A DNA stretch of 64,000 nt, taken from contig CAUZXS010000171.1 of assembly GCA_963585895.1 (NCBI GenBank), positions 69,501 through 133,500 of the forward strand, read 5' to 3'. The notes under the pieces were generated by a model. That model saw only the letters and a program-made list of their open reading frames with translations. It was not told where the DNA came from and did not search any database. Positions 1 to 11,694 of the stretch are shown piece after piece (the first letter of the stretch is position 1; each line of letters begins with the position of its first letter). A program made the translations under genes and the position numbers. The stretch is from Sepioteuthis lessoniana. Lineage: Eukaryota; Mollusca; Cephalopoda; Myopsida; Loliginidae.

Positions 1-728
1 CTTACCTCTAATCCGTGTTCTGTGTTTTCCTTCCCTGGTCCCAAACTTGGGTCCACATCATTCACCATCCAAGGTCAAATTGACTGATTTATTGATGTAT
101 TTAAAAAAGCAATTAAAAAGTAAATGGGATCGAAGCAAAAAAGGAGAAATTACAAGAATTCCTATCCGTTTATTGAATAACACCTAATACAAATACTAAC
201 GCAAACATGTCCCCCGCAGAATTGATGTTTGCAAGGAAAATTCGATCAGTATTTGATAAATTGATTTTGTCAAAAAATGAAATAATAAAAAAAATCAATA
301 CCTCTAATAAGACTTATAGTTGCGGGGGAAAATTTATTTTCTAAATTATCATTTACGTAAAGCAACCTGGTTAGAGGGAATTATTGAAAAATGAATTGGT
401 AATATGATGTACATAATAAAATATCCAAGAGGGAAGGTTCGTAGATATATTAACAAAAAAAAAGAAAAAAGATATACCTCAAACACAAAGGAACGAGTTG
501 AAGAACTTATGTCCGTCATTTAATGTATGTTTGAGGTTCGTAGGCTCTCACCAATACAACAAAATCGTACGAGCAAACGAAAACGTACCCTGACAGTAAC
601 TATGGAAATAAATCCCAAGAGACAAAAATATTATGTCCTACAGACATAATAATTTTTTTTTTTTGTTGGGAGATATTGCATAGTGGCTCGTAGCACCTGG
701 CTTCCAGTATCTCGGAGGAATAAAAGAC
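1..728. other. AT-rich DNA, no gene seen
   Basis: No open frame of note, no tRNA-like box pair and no recognised repeat. Several A and T runs. Confidence 0.6.
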
Positions 729-779
729 GTCGTGTTTCTAAAGCACAGTGAGTACTGAAAGATCTCTGTCAGTAGTAAG
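729..779 (+). repeat. 51-bp inverted repeat, left arm
   Basis: This 51-base stretch is the exact reverse complement of 1408-1458; it begins gtcgtgtttctaaagcacag. The arms are about 630 bp apart. The right arm sits exactly between two SINEs, which suggests a shared insertion target or a dispersed repeat rather than a transposon terminus. Confidence 0.85.
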
Positions 780-1150
780 AGCAACTTCGGACGTAACACC
801 AACAGCGCGAGACTTCTAATATTTGTGGGACTGTACCACTTCAGTTAACTGATAGTTAACTCTATTTCACTGTGTATGTCTTTCTTACAACGCTAAAACA
901 CATGGTTAGCACTTTTCAGCCAGCTAACATTTGATGACTGATCTCTGGTCAACCCTGGCAGTCTCCGATTTACGGCTAATCTGAAAACACAAAATTTTTT
1001 GTAGGATTAAAATATTTTCATTCGCCCTTTCCTAAAAATGAAGAGTTTACATTCAAGGAAAAAATTTTCGAAAAAATATTTTCTTTTTTTAAATACCATT
1101 ATTTATTGAATAACCTTGTATATATTTCGTATACGATATATTAAGACATA

Positions 1151-1218
1151 TCTATACACACACACACACAGACACACACGCATATATATATATATATTTA
1201 TATATATATATAAGTACC
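1151..1218. repeat. (CA)n then (TA)n microsatellite
   Basis: Imperfect CA repeat running into an imperfect TA repeat. Confidence 0.9.
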
Positions 1219-1271
1219 TAATGGGTCAGAAGAAATATACCTAGGTTTCACCTTTCCGGAACATAAGGATG

Positions 1272-1407
1272 AAGCATTATAAGGTACGGTTCAAGGGTAA
1301 AGTGGAGCAATCCTGGGAATGGAGTAGCGCCCTCCCCTACACCTTGGTGTAGTAGCTATCGAAAAGGGAGCCTTCGGGTCACCCTCGACTATGGTCGCTA
1401 ACTTTTA
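1272..1407 (+). mobile_element. SINE A, 5'-truncated copy
   Basis: Matches the 3' two thirds of the SINE A family (complete at 40966-41220 and 61458-61720): agcattataaggtacgg, then the conserved block ending in a tail of the type accctcgactatggtcgc. The tRNA-like head is missing, as expected for a truncated retroposon. Confidence 0.8.
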
Positions 1408-1458
1408 CTTACTACTGACAGAGATCTTTCAGTACTCACTGTGCTTTAGAAACACGAC
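1408..1458 (-). repeat. 51-bp inverted repeat, right arm
   Basis: Exact reverse complement of 729-779. It lies directly after the SINE A fragment and directly before the SINE at 1467. Confidence 0.85.
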
Positions 1459-1466
1459 TTTTTGGG

Positions 1467-1735
1467 GGTGTCCTCGTGGTGTAATGGTTAAAGCGATGAA
1501 CTGCGGAATCGTAGTACTCCAGTCGCGCTATTACGTTCACTTTCGGGCAAATACCCTTGGGAAAGGTATGAACCCCCTTATTATCCCTCCAGCTATGGGT
1601 AAATAGTAGGACGGACTAGGTTCTTCAGCCTTGGTGAGGCAACTAGTCTAGGAGAAGGAAAAACTCTGAATTCAAAACCTGTTAAACTCCGCTTAAAAAT
1701 TGACCTTGTGTCATATCCTGCTCGAGCGGAGGGGT
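1467..1735 (+). mobile_element. Mosaic Ceph-type SINE: head of family B, tail of family D
   Basis: The tRNA-like head (tcctcgtggtgtaatggtta) and the central core (aatacccttgggaaaggt, then agctatgggtaaatag) match SINE B, as at 57505-57736. From about 1605 the sequence switches to the SINE D tail (taggacggactagg ... attgaccttgtgtcat), as at 39385-39535 and reversed at 52989-53215. The head lacks about 11 bases that in other B copies hold the B box (gcgagttcgaactcc), so the internal pol III promoter is broken. Confidence 0.8.
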
Positions 1736-2163
1736 TGGTAAATAGTGCCTTGTATTTACGGCATTTTTTTTTATAATTTCCCATTTCAGTATCGGGTCTA
1801 TGCCTAATTTTGTCTTGACTTTTCAAATGTATTCCGATTAACTAGTAATATTCTTATACGTTTCATGGGTAAAACTACATTTATGGTTATAAAATCCTTT
1901 TTTAAAAACATCTTGAGTAGATCCAATATACACTTTCTTTTTATTGTTCTTTATAGAATTATAGTCACACTATATTTCTACATTATATACTACATTTTCG
2001 TATAGACATTTAACCCTAAGGGGGCAATTAGTTTTGTTAATATAAATGGATTTAGGAGGTTCCATACTTTGTTTCTTTATAAGTTGTTTTTTTAATATTG
2101 CTCTTGTTAATTAAATTAGCGAGATTTTCCATGCAACTATAGCTTAATTTAACATTGTTCTTA

Positions 2164-2233
<70 letters not shown>

Positions 2234-2966
2234 TTATCTTTCACATTTATCAGGCGCATGAATATTGTCAAGAATAAATTGATGCTTTATATATCAGGAA
2301 CTTCAATTGTTTGTTTCTATAAAATAACGCTCAAATATGCATCACCAAACCAATCTGACTTTTTCGGCGCATATTTACTTTTATGAATATCAATAGACTG
2401 CACATGCAGTGGGCATACACCAAAACATACAATTTTTCAAAACCTAACTATTTGGCTTAACAGCTGATAAACACACAATTTCAAGCATAAACACAAACCT
2501 ATTTGCATGCACAGGCAAATCCCCGCACAATACTAACGTATTTGCCAATATGGTGTCTTTTGTTCGATATATGCTTTGTAAAAGTATATAAAGCGAAGAC
2601 ATTCAAAAGATCTCGCGATATCTTTGTGTCTAAGTCACGCGTGATCTTGACTGCAGTGGACGCGGGGGCTTTGCAATGGATAGCGTTATTCAGTGAATAA
2701 AAATTGTTTTCTACTCGCTGTGTTCATTTGTGCCTTTCATTCAGTTTGGAGTAAGGAGAAAAAATAAAAGGTGAAGAAGAAGGGAACGGAAGGGAGAAAG
2801 ATAGGAAGACACAAGGGTATGTGTAAGTATTCACGATCATGGTAAATACATGAGTAAATGAGCAGATAAATATCGGCGGAAGATGATGCATAAAGGCAAC
2901 AGGGGGAATAAACATAACGATTATAGACAGACCACACACAGTCACACACATGCACACACAGATGCG
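1736..2966. other. AT-rich DNA with one (TA)n(TG)n microsatellite
   Basis: A (TA)n(TG)n run occupies about 2164-2228. An open frame at 2503-2700 is short and has no splice or domain support. No gene assigned. Confidence 0.6.
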
Positions 2967-2967
2967 T

Positions 2968-3026
<59 letters not shown>

Positions 3027-3040
3027 TGTGCATAGGTATT

Positions 3041-3077
<37 letters not shown>

Positions 3078-3300
3078 CACTTACACACGCGCGCGCGTAT
3101 ATGCATATGTATATATAGAGACAGACAGGCAGACAGACAGGGAGACAGACCGACAGAAGGAGAGAGAGAACGAGGTGGAAAGACAGAAAAAGAAAGAATC
3201 AAAAGATACCGATAATTAGAGAGAAAAAGCAAGATAAGTTATGATACTGAGAATCAAAGACAGAATTTTAAAAGAAAGAAAGAAAGAAAGAAAGAAATTA

Positions 3301-3344
<44 letters not shown>

Positions 3345-3345
3345 G
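2968..3345. repeat. Microsatellite cluster
   Basis: Successive (TA)n at 2970-3024 and 3044-3074, (CG/CA) spacer, (ACAG)n at about 3120-3150, (AAGA)n at about 3268-3297 and (GATA)n at 3301-3344. Open frames here are Tyr/Ile or Thr/Asp dipeptide translations of repeats. Confidence 0.9.
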
Positions 3346-3950
3346 AAGTAATGGAACTAAATAGTACGGAACAAATTCATTCTCAAACGGCATTACTTAA
3401 ATGCAATGTTATTTAGCTTTATGCAGGAGCACTGATCGATCGATCGATAGATAAATGGTTTATGAGCAGATGGCCCTAGAGTAATAGATTTGATAGCAAA
3501 TATTAACGGTATGAGAAAAACGAATTAATAGAAATATTCTGAAGAGAATGGTAGTCTTTGAGTAAAGAAAGTAATAATTCTTTTAATTTTCAGAATGTCA
3601 TTGTATCAGATGTTAATTCTTCGTAACCCGTTAACTATTTTGTTGATCGCTTCCTCGATTACAATGACTTCTTATCGCCTTTTTTTATTTGCTTTATTTC
3701 ATTCAGTTTTCAAATGATCATTTACTCAAATGTTTTCTGTTGTTTTTTTTTTATTTTCATTTTTCATTTTTATACACATCATTTTAATTATCCATCAAAA
3801 TCATGACTTTTCTTTTTACAATATTTCCATTCCGTTGATTCGTTTGTTTCTATCTTAATCATTTGTTAGATTATAAATGTTCCTTAATTTCTTCTTATCT
3901 ATTTTTTCAGGGTATTATTTTTTTCATCATTCTTTAACTTCAACTTACCT
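3346..3950. other. AT-rich DNA, no gene seen
   Basis: Short GATC/GATA runs near 3435-3450, otherwise featureless. Confidence 0.55.
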
Positions 3951-3959
3951 ACAAAGTTT

Positions 3960-4488
3960 GCTGACCCAGTCGGGCTGAGGAATACACCAACTGCATCTCT
4001 GCAGAGGGGTAAGACACCTTCAGTCTGGGTCCTAAATATGACACAAAACAATCTGATAGAGAATGCTGAGTACCGCTCCGTTGCCATCACTCCCAGGTCC
4101 ACTCTGGCTCGGAGTGGTAGCACCAGATAGGATTTAACAGTTAAACTGAGTACTTATACTAAACTGAATTGTTTGAAACAGAATTGATTGATCATTTAAC
4201 GGGATGTAAATAAATGACTGATGTTAAATTGAATTGTTACAGATACATAGCAATACTTGAAAACATTAAATTATGTGAAAACAAATAATTAATAGTCAAT
4301 AGAATTATTCTTATTAGAGATGATTAAGTGAAACCATTTAACTGTGGACAAAAAAAAAATGATCTCAGGCTCGTTTAAAATTTTCACTACAAAATGTATT
4401 TAGAAATCACTTATTTAATATATATGTATAAAAAGGGTTTGGTATTAAATAACCTACAATGATTGATATGCCAAACCAAACCAGACCA
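3960..4488 (+). mobile_element. Element C, copy 1 (complete, 9-bp target duplication)
   Basis: Composite retroposon of 529 bp. Order: a head starting tgacccagtcgg (the A-box-like part of a tRNA-like module), a ~175-bp block ending in the gctcggagtggtagcacc motif, a degenerate tandem body of ~60-70 bp units (key words catttaactgtg, caaataaatgactga, gaattgtt), and a tail aaataacctac..tgatatgcc followed by a short (CCAAA)n run. The flanks acaaagttt at 3951-3959 and 4489-4497 are a 9-bp target-site duplication. No protein is encoded. I do not recognise this element by name. Confidence 0.8.
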
Positions 4489-4497
4489 ACAAAGTTT

Positions 4498-5790
4498 ATT
4501 GATATTTTTCTCTTTATCTATTTATTTATTCTTATTTATTTATTTTTTATATCTTCTTTTTAGCCTTTTCATTTCACACCTGTTTTTTGTATTTAACTTT
4601 TCTATGCTTTCTTTCTTACTTTCTTGTGCCGTCTCTCTGGTTTTCTTTCAACTTTTTTTCTCCTTTTTTTTTCTTTCCACTGTATATTTCTCTTCATATG
4701 ATTGTATCACTTGACCTTTCGTTCCGTGTATGAAGCTCTTTTTGATTTTATTTCTTACTCATTCAACTCACATTCATTTATTCAATATATTTCTTTAGTT
4801 TTCTTATTTGTTTGTTATTTTGTCGAAGATCGCTGAGACTTTAAAATGTGTCTCGGCAAAACAGCAAAATAAAGTTGATCACAGAACCCATTCAATGTAT
4901 ACGAGGGAATTTCACAGCAAATATTAGCAAAATGAGGAATGTCCTATTAAAAAAAAAACAAAAAAAAAACCCCACTAATGTCACATAGTCCAGGAATAAA
5001 TGATGTGTGCCCAGCAAAGAATGAGTACTGAGTATTTTGTCAGATCTTTCGCTTTTTAGAAATGATCTTTTTTTCTTTGTAGATATGCGTGGATAAATGG
5101 AAGGGATTTTCAATAAATAAAGTGAATTGTGCCTAAGGAATTGGTAGTAGGAAGCGCAATCGACAGTTGTACCAATTTTCAAGGATATAAATAAGGATAG
5201 GTCATTTTATGTCCCAGATCACAGTCCCCATGACATTCTTTATTGACTACACCTGGAACTTTTTCTTGGCCGGTGAGTGAGTTGCGTTTCCCCTCCATGG
5301 ACTGTCTTTTCGACTCAAGATCGTAGTGACAAACCCATATTTAGCCCATTTGTAAAGGTTTTGATGAGAATATGCTTCTCCATCAAGATCATATATGATT
5401 ATATACATTTCACATGGTTTGCACTTCTTAGCTACCAAAAATTTGATTACAGACCCCTGTTCAAGCGTGGGACACTCTTTTTGTTTAGATGTAATTTTGA
5501 ATAGCCTGAAAACAATTATTTTTTTCGAAATTAAGATATTTATACCTTATAAAACAATTCCAAAAATATACAGAGTTTAATTTGTGGGAAAAATTCAGAA
5601 AAAATATTATTCTGCTTTTTTGCAAATAAATTTTCTTATTTATTTAATAGATAGATAGATTCCTCATATTTATTTAATGACCCTAGAATAGACAAACTTT
5701 TTAACAAAGTATTATCAACTTGATTTTCACCGAGAGTTCAATTCTATACTGTATACTCATTTTAGAAATTTTCTTTACATCTCTCTTTGT
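4498..5790. other. Pyrimidine-rich then AT-rich DNA, no gene seen
   Basis: About 4480-4720 is strongly T/C-rich on the plus strand. Overlapping open frames near 5247-5580 lie on both strands and have no coding character. Confidence 0.5.
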
Positions 5791-5797
5791 CCACTTC

Positions 5798-5821
5798 TGT
5801 CTGTCTGTCTGTCTGTCTGTC

Positions 5822-5859
<38 letters not shown>

Positions 5860-5883
5860 ACGCACACACAAAAGCACACACAC

Positions 5884-5955
<72 letters not shown>

Positions 5956-6013
5956 CTTTCTAGATTTACACAGCCACATACATATATATTAGTGTGCACG
6001 TGTGTCTGCATGA

Positions 6014-6091
<78 letters not shown>

Positions 6092-6104
6092 CTGTGTGTG
6101 TGTA
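5798..6104. repeat. Microsatellite cluster
   Basis: (CTGT)n, (CT)n, (CA)n, (CT)n, (CTAT)n, (TA)n and (TG)n in succession. Confidence 0.9.
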
Positions 6105-6343
6105 GTGGAATATAGAAATTTCAAGAGAAGTTGGGGTTTGATAGATTTAAATGAAATAAAGAAATTACAAAATTTAACAGATGTGAAAGCGGACATTCGC
6201 GCAATATTTAAAACAAAATGTGAGAGGTTAAAAAGTTATATATATGTGTGCGCGTATATGTCTGTAGGTTTGTGTTAACTCATCTTGAATGTTACTCATG
6301 CAGACATATATATACATGTATATATTCGCATGGAGAGTTTTTG

Positions 6344-6374
<31 letters not shown>

Positions 6375-6466
6375 CTTTTTGTAATTTTTATGCCTATGTA
6401 AGTCATATATTATTTTTGTCTTCAAAATTTAATTATTCTATATATATATATAAATATATATAAATT

Positions 6467-6471
<5 letters not shown>

Positions 6472-6542
<71 letters not shown>
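6472..6542. repeat. (TA)n(TG)n microsatellite
   Basis: Pure TA run followed by a pure TG run. Confidence 0.95.
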
Positions 6543-6543
<1 letters not shown>

Positions 6544-6545
<2 letters not shown>

Positions 6546-6759
6546 ATTTAAATTTTGCCGGTTTTCTGTCGTGTCCTGTAGCTATGATGCACTGATAATC
6601 TTCCACTAGAATACAAAGCACTTCTGGCTTGCACCAACAAAGCCTCCTAACTTCGAAAACATGCAGTCCGCTTCCCTTAACGCACGTTCCAATGCCAGTA
6701 TAAAAAGCGATTACTTTTTCCCCAAACTCATCTGAATCGCTCGTAATGAATGCGATGCT
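6544..6759 (-). other. Open frame of about 71 codons, origin unknown
   Basis: On the minus strand one frame is open from about 6759 to a TAA at 6544-6546. It contains EFGEKVIAFYTGIG and PEVLCILVEDYQ, with no ATG at its upstream limit. It lies in a patch (6544-7272) of balanced base composition, unlike the AT-rich and microsatellite surroundings. Another frame of the same stretch also reads plausibly, so this may be a fragment of a dispersed repeat rather than an exon. Function unknown. Confidence 0.25.
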
Positions 6760-6828
6760 CTAGATGCCACCACACTACCCCGTTGGTTTTCTCTTTCCGT
6801 CATCTGGCCAAGCCACTGCCAGCCGATT

Positions 6829-7272
6829 TCAATTCAATCGATCATAATAACGAATTAGCGGACAGTTACGGCACGGATTCGCTCTGTGTGCCTCAAAAGC
6901 ATCGCCTTTCAGATGCAAGAATTGTTCATTGAATGCCAGCTTTTTCAAACTTTCAATCGTGCAAAGACCTAGCCAAGCAGCGGGTGATTTTTTCGGAATG
7001 TTCCATCGAGGTCCTCTGTTGTTGGCAATCAAGCGCAGAGGCAGCATGAAACAGCGATCTCTTTTAAGATAATTAAGTCTCAATTCCATCGTGCTGATAG
7101 CAACAATTATGGCCGAGGGATGAGGGCGGGAACGAGCAGAGTAGCCAATAGGAAACGGAGCCGTATGTGTCAGGAGTCGACTATTGAAAATAACCCTGCA
7201 CTTGTAGATAATCCATGAAATATCTTTCGTATATTTTTCACGCTCCCGTAAAATATACCCACCTACCTCCAT
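6829..7272 (-). CDS. Hypothetical 147-codon open frame or conserved non-coding patch
   Basis: The longest low-repeat open frame outside the mobile elements. The product would be basic, with no signal peptide, no membrane segment and no domain that I recognise; there is a Cys pair near the C end (NPCRNCPL). The next in-frame Met, at MELRLNYLKRD, could be an alternative start. The whole 6544-7272 patch is near 45% GC and contains homeobox-like words (cgataataac-type, caattatggcc). A conserved non-coding element is at least as likely as a gene. No intron signals were used to set the ends. Confidence 0.25.
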   Translation of the reverse strand: MEVGGYILREREKYTKDISWIIYKCRVIFNSRLLTHTAPFPIGYSARSRPHPSAIIVAISTMELRLNYLKRDRCFMLPLRLIANNRGPRWNIPKKSPAAWLGLCTIESLKKLAFNEQFLHLKGDAFEAHRANPCRNCPLIRYYDRLN

Positions 7273-7285
7273 AATTCCTTCTTCG

Positions 7286-8175
<890 letters not shown>

Positions 8176-9015
8176 TGGTCTTGATGTAATTTCGTGCTTG
8201 TCAATGGCAGTCTGAATGAAGTGGGTAGGTTTACCGTAAAACTTTAGAAAAAAATCAAGGGAATCCTGTTTGTACACTACTAACGATTGAATAACCCGGC
8301 GCCCTGAAATGGCGCAATAAATAATTTTTTTCTTTTCTCTTAGTCTTGTTTTTGTTCCTAATTCTCTGATTCTACTTGAAACAGTCATTGATTTGCATAA
8401 ATCAATTAGCAAAAATTCATAATTGGTGAAAGTTTTGGAGTATATTTTTTTGCTGAACTCAAAGTTCGATCAGAAAATCGTATAAAATGTTTCAAAAATA
8501 AAGACTTGATCCATTTTCACAATATTTCCTGTACTAATAAACTTCTGGACTTGCCTATAAATTTCTGTATATACTAAAATAATGGGCACATTGGGTCGTT
8601 TTTTTTTTTTAAAGAATCATAATTCAGTTTCAACATATTGCAAATTTTGCTTTGAAATATGTGAGAAAAAAGTATGAAAAAGGATATTTAAATAATTCTT
8701 ACAAAAATATATATACAAAATCTTCGGCACTCCTGAAACTAAAATTTTACTTACAAGAAATTTTACATCTAGTGGTATTTTAGGATAAATTGTAATCATA
8801 ATCATACTCTAAATTTTTATTTCATTCTTTTCTTCATGGCAATATCCTTAGAGTGAAAGTAACGGCGTTTGTTGACTGTCAGTTTCTCGTCTATATGATC
8901 ATCAGATCAAGGCTTGAAACTTGTGTCACCAAGTGCTTATATTTTTGTGTCTACGTTATTTTAAATTAGATATACAGACCTCCTTATTTATAAATGTAGT
9001 GAACTATATAATTAT
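8176..9015. other. AT-rich DNA, no gene seen
   Basis: No repeat family or supported open frame recognised. Confidence 0.55.

Positions 9016-9067
<52 letters not shown>
9016..9067. repeat. (TA)n(TG)n microsatellite
   Basis: TA run followed by TG run; a G-rich gggcggtgg duplication follows at 9078-9098. Confidence 0.9.
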
Positions 9068-9068
<1 letters not shown>

Positions 9069-9329
9069 ATAAGTATTGGGGCGGTGGGGCGGTGGGGCTG
9101 TGCGTGTGCGTGGATGTCGAGCTGGTCTGAAATATTCCGCTTGTCAAACAATTAGATGTAGATCAACCAAATATGGTATGGGTAATCACTGAAGCCATAG
9201 AAATATTTTAACTAAAACTGCCGCTATGTTATGATCCAGTTTGAACTCGTAAAGCACAGATTTCTGAATTAGATTACGTTTCACGTTTTTCTGTGTAGCT
9301 TACGAATCTCCCTCGGAGTAAAGCAATGC

Positions 9330-10339
9330 ACAAACTAGCACAATTCTACCAACCACCATGAGTACCTCTCAAGGCTTAAACTGCTTCGGTAACGTGATAT
9401 ACGAGATACAAACTAGCACGATTCTACCAACCAACATGAGGACCTCTCAAGGCTTAAACTGCTTCGGTAACGTGATATACGAGATACAAACTAGCACGAT
9501 TCTACCAACCACCATGAGTACATCTCAAGGCTTAAACTGCTTCGGTAACGTGATATACGAATCACAAACTAGCACGATTCTACCAACTACCATGAGGACC
9601 TCTCAAGGCTTAAACTGCTTCGGTAACGTGATATACGAGATACAAACTAGCACGATTCTACCAACCACCATGAGTACATCTCAAGGCTTAAACTGCTTCG
9701 GTAACGTGATATACGAGTCACAAACTAGCACGATTCTACCAACTACCATGAGGACCTCTCAAGGCTTAAACTGCTTCCGTAACGTGATATACGAATCACA
9801 AACTAGCACGATTCTACCAACTACCATGAGGACCTCTCAAGGCTTAAACTGCTTCCGTAACGTGATATACGAGATACAAACTAGCACGATTCTACCAACC
9901 ACCATGAGTACATCTCAAGGCTTAAACTGCTTCGGTAACGTGATATACGAGTCACAAACTAGCACGATTCTACCAACTACCATGAGGACCTCTCAAGGCT
10001 TAAACTGCTTCCGTAACGTGATATACGAATCACAAACTAGCACGATTCTACCAACTACCATGAGGACCTCTCAAGGCTTAAACTGCTTCCGTAACGTGAT
10101 ATACGAGATACAAACTAGCACGATTCTACCAACCACCATGAGTACCTCTCAAGGCTTAAACTGCTTCGGTAACGTGATATACGAGACTCAAACTAGCACG
10201 ATTCTACCAACCACCATGAGTACCTCTCAAGGCTTAAACTGCTTCGGTAACGTGATATACGAGATACAAACTAGCACGATTCTACCAACCACCATGAGTA
10301 CCTCAAAGCTTAAACTGTTTCGGTAACGTGATATACGAG
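9330..10339 (+). repeat. 78-bp minisatellite, about 13 units, with one continuously open frame
   Basis: Tandem array of a 78-bp unit (atgagtacctctcaaggc ... ctaccaaccacc). Because 78 is 26 codons, the only stop-free frame of the unit stays open for 322 codons (9358-10326) and ends in the degenerate last unit. The other five frames contain a stop in every unit. Each peptide unit begins MSTSQGLNCF or MRTSQGLNCF and carries one Cys. Variant positions (S/R, G/R, I/S/T) show a higher-order pattern: units 5-7 are repeated as units 8-10, a 234-bp super-unit. No promoter, splice site or upstream in-frame Met before the array was found, so a minisatellite is the default reading; a repetitive secreted or structural protein is not excluded. 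Confidence 0.9.
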
Positions 10340-10456
10340 CCGCGAACCAAAATCCTGCAAAACATCTGACTCATCCAAGTTTGTTGAAAGAGTATTTATT
10401 ATCTAGGTGTTTACTTTAAGGGGAAAAAATTGTTATTTTGCTACAGGCATTTCATT

Positions 10457-10545
10457 GCCAGGTGAAGCCAGTGGATCTTTCTTTTCTTCCGATGAATCTT
10501 TTGATACTGTCAAAACTTGAGTAAAGAATTTTACGGCGAGAGCAA

Positions 10546-10547
<2 letters not shown>
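10457..10547 (+). repeat. 91-bp direct repeat, copy 1
   Basis: Matches 11077-11167 with about 3 differences in 91 positions, exactly 620 bp apart (starts gccaggtgaagccagtgg, ends agagcaaat). Confidence 0.85.
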
Positions 10548-10590
<43 letters not shown>

Positions 10591-11076
10591 TTGAGTTAGT
10601 CTTTCTATATTTGAGTCCCTTTATGTTTCTTAAAGTTTGTTTTTTTCGTCTCATACAGATTAATTTGTGTCTCCGTTGAATTAATTTTCTTAACACTGTC
10701 TTTTACGATCTTTTAACATGTCCCTCTATCTTCTGTCGCTCTGTTTCACCGTGCGATTTTTAGAAATTTTCGGCCATGGCATCCACTCTCTGATTTTAAG
10801 CTCAACTTCTTTAGCCGGAATAACTGTACGAGAAACGAGAACAGACTCCATGAACTCTGAACTGGTATTTATTTGACGCCATTCAAGTCAGTGCGGTTTA
10901 AGCAAGTCAGACAAATGAGAAAATCGATAAATCCTTAGTTTCAATGGCTACTGTATTACCTCTGTTTCCCGTTTTGTTAAAGTTTGTCAAACAGAGAAAT
11001 CATCTGATAAAAGCCAAATTACCCATTAACATTCATGGAAGTAATTTCATCAATCTGAAAATGTACGACTTCTGTA
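10548..11076. other. Spacer between the 91-bp direct repeats
   Basis: (TA)n at 10549-10587, then single-copy-looking DNA. No gene seen. Confidence 0.5.
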
Positions 11077-11167
11077 GCCAGGTGAAGCCAGTGGATCTTA
11101 CTTTTCTTTCGATGAATCTTTTGATACTGTCAAAACTTGAGTAAAGAATTTTACGGCAAGAGCAAAT
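11077..11167 (+). repeat. 91-bp direct repeat, copy 2
   Basis: See 10457-10547. The pair could flank a local duplication or an element with long terminal direct repeats, but the ends are not TG...CA. Confidence 0.85.
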
Positions 11168-11600
11168 AAAAAAAAATAAATAAATAAAATAAAATGAAAA
11201 AAGGAAGAAAGAAAAATGAAAAGGAAACATTAAAGATATTTCCCGAGTATTTTTTTAAATACTTTTTTCCTCTTTTGTTAATGATTTTTGTCGTGTTTTT
11301 CGCCACGACTCAAGTAAGGTTTCCTTTCTAGAACGAAATATCCTGTATAAAAAGACTTTTCGGATCATATCTTTGAAATTAATGCCCATTTAACACTGCA
11401 GTTGGGAGAAATGAGTTAAATTGGAAATTGCTATTCGTACCCATTCAAGGCAAGCGAGTAAAATAACGAAGACAAAAGAAAATTGGGGTTGCTAAAGAAT
11501 AACCCGGTTTGTTTTTTGGGGTTTTTTTTCTCTGGCGTAATCTTCTCTATGTATCAGAGAAAACGAATGAGAAATTAAAAGTAGAGAAGAGGAAGAAAGA
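11168..11600. other. AT-rich DNA, no gene seen
   Basis: A-rich segment at 11168-11230, then no recognisable feature. Confidence 0.5.
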
Positions 11601-11603
11601 CAG

Positions 11604-11657
11604 AAAAGTAGTAGTAGTAGTAGTAGTAGTACTACCACTACTACTAACAACAACAAC

Positions 11658-11692
<35 letters not shown>
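11604..11692. repeat. Trinucleotide repeat cluster (GTA)n(CTA)n(ACA)n(ATA)n
   Basis: Four adjoining trinucleotide blocks; poly-Val, poly-Ile and poly-Leu frames arise from them. Confidence 0.95.

Positions 11693-11694
<2 letters not shown>

Noticed and set aside
2724..3232. Overlapping frames rich in Tyr/Ile on both strands
   Set aside because: Pure translations of (TA)n and (CA)n microsatellites; the same applies to frames at 5720-6463, 7314-8189, 12407-12707, 13897-14154, 14849-15037, 50145-50506 and 52134-52331.
9358..10326. 322-codon open frame as a real gene
   Set aside because: It coincides exactly with a tandem array whose unit is a multiple of three; there is no promoter, splice or upstream coding support. 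Kept as a repeat, with the alternative stated as a finding.
9330..10339. CRISPR array
   Set aside because: Units are contiguous 78-bp repeats without unique spacers, in a eukaryotic context.
10457..11167. LTR retrotransposon with 91-bp LTRs
   Set aside because: Ends are not TG...CA, no target duplication, no coding or primer-binding sequence inside.
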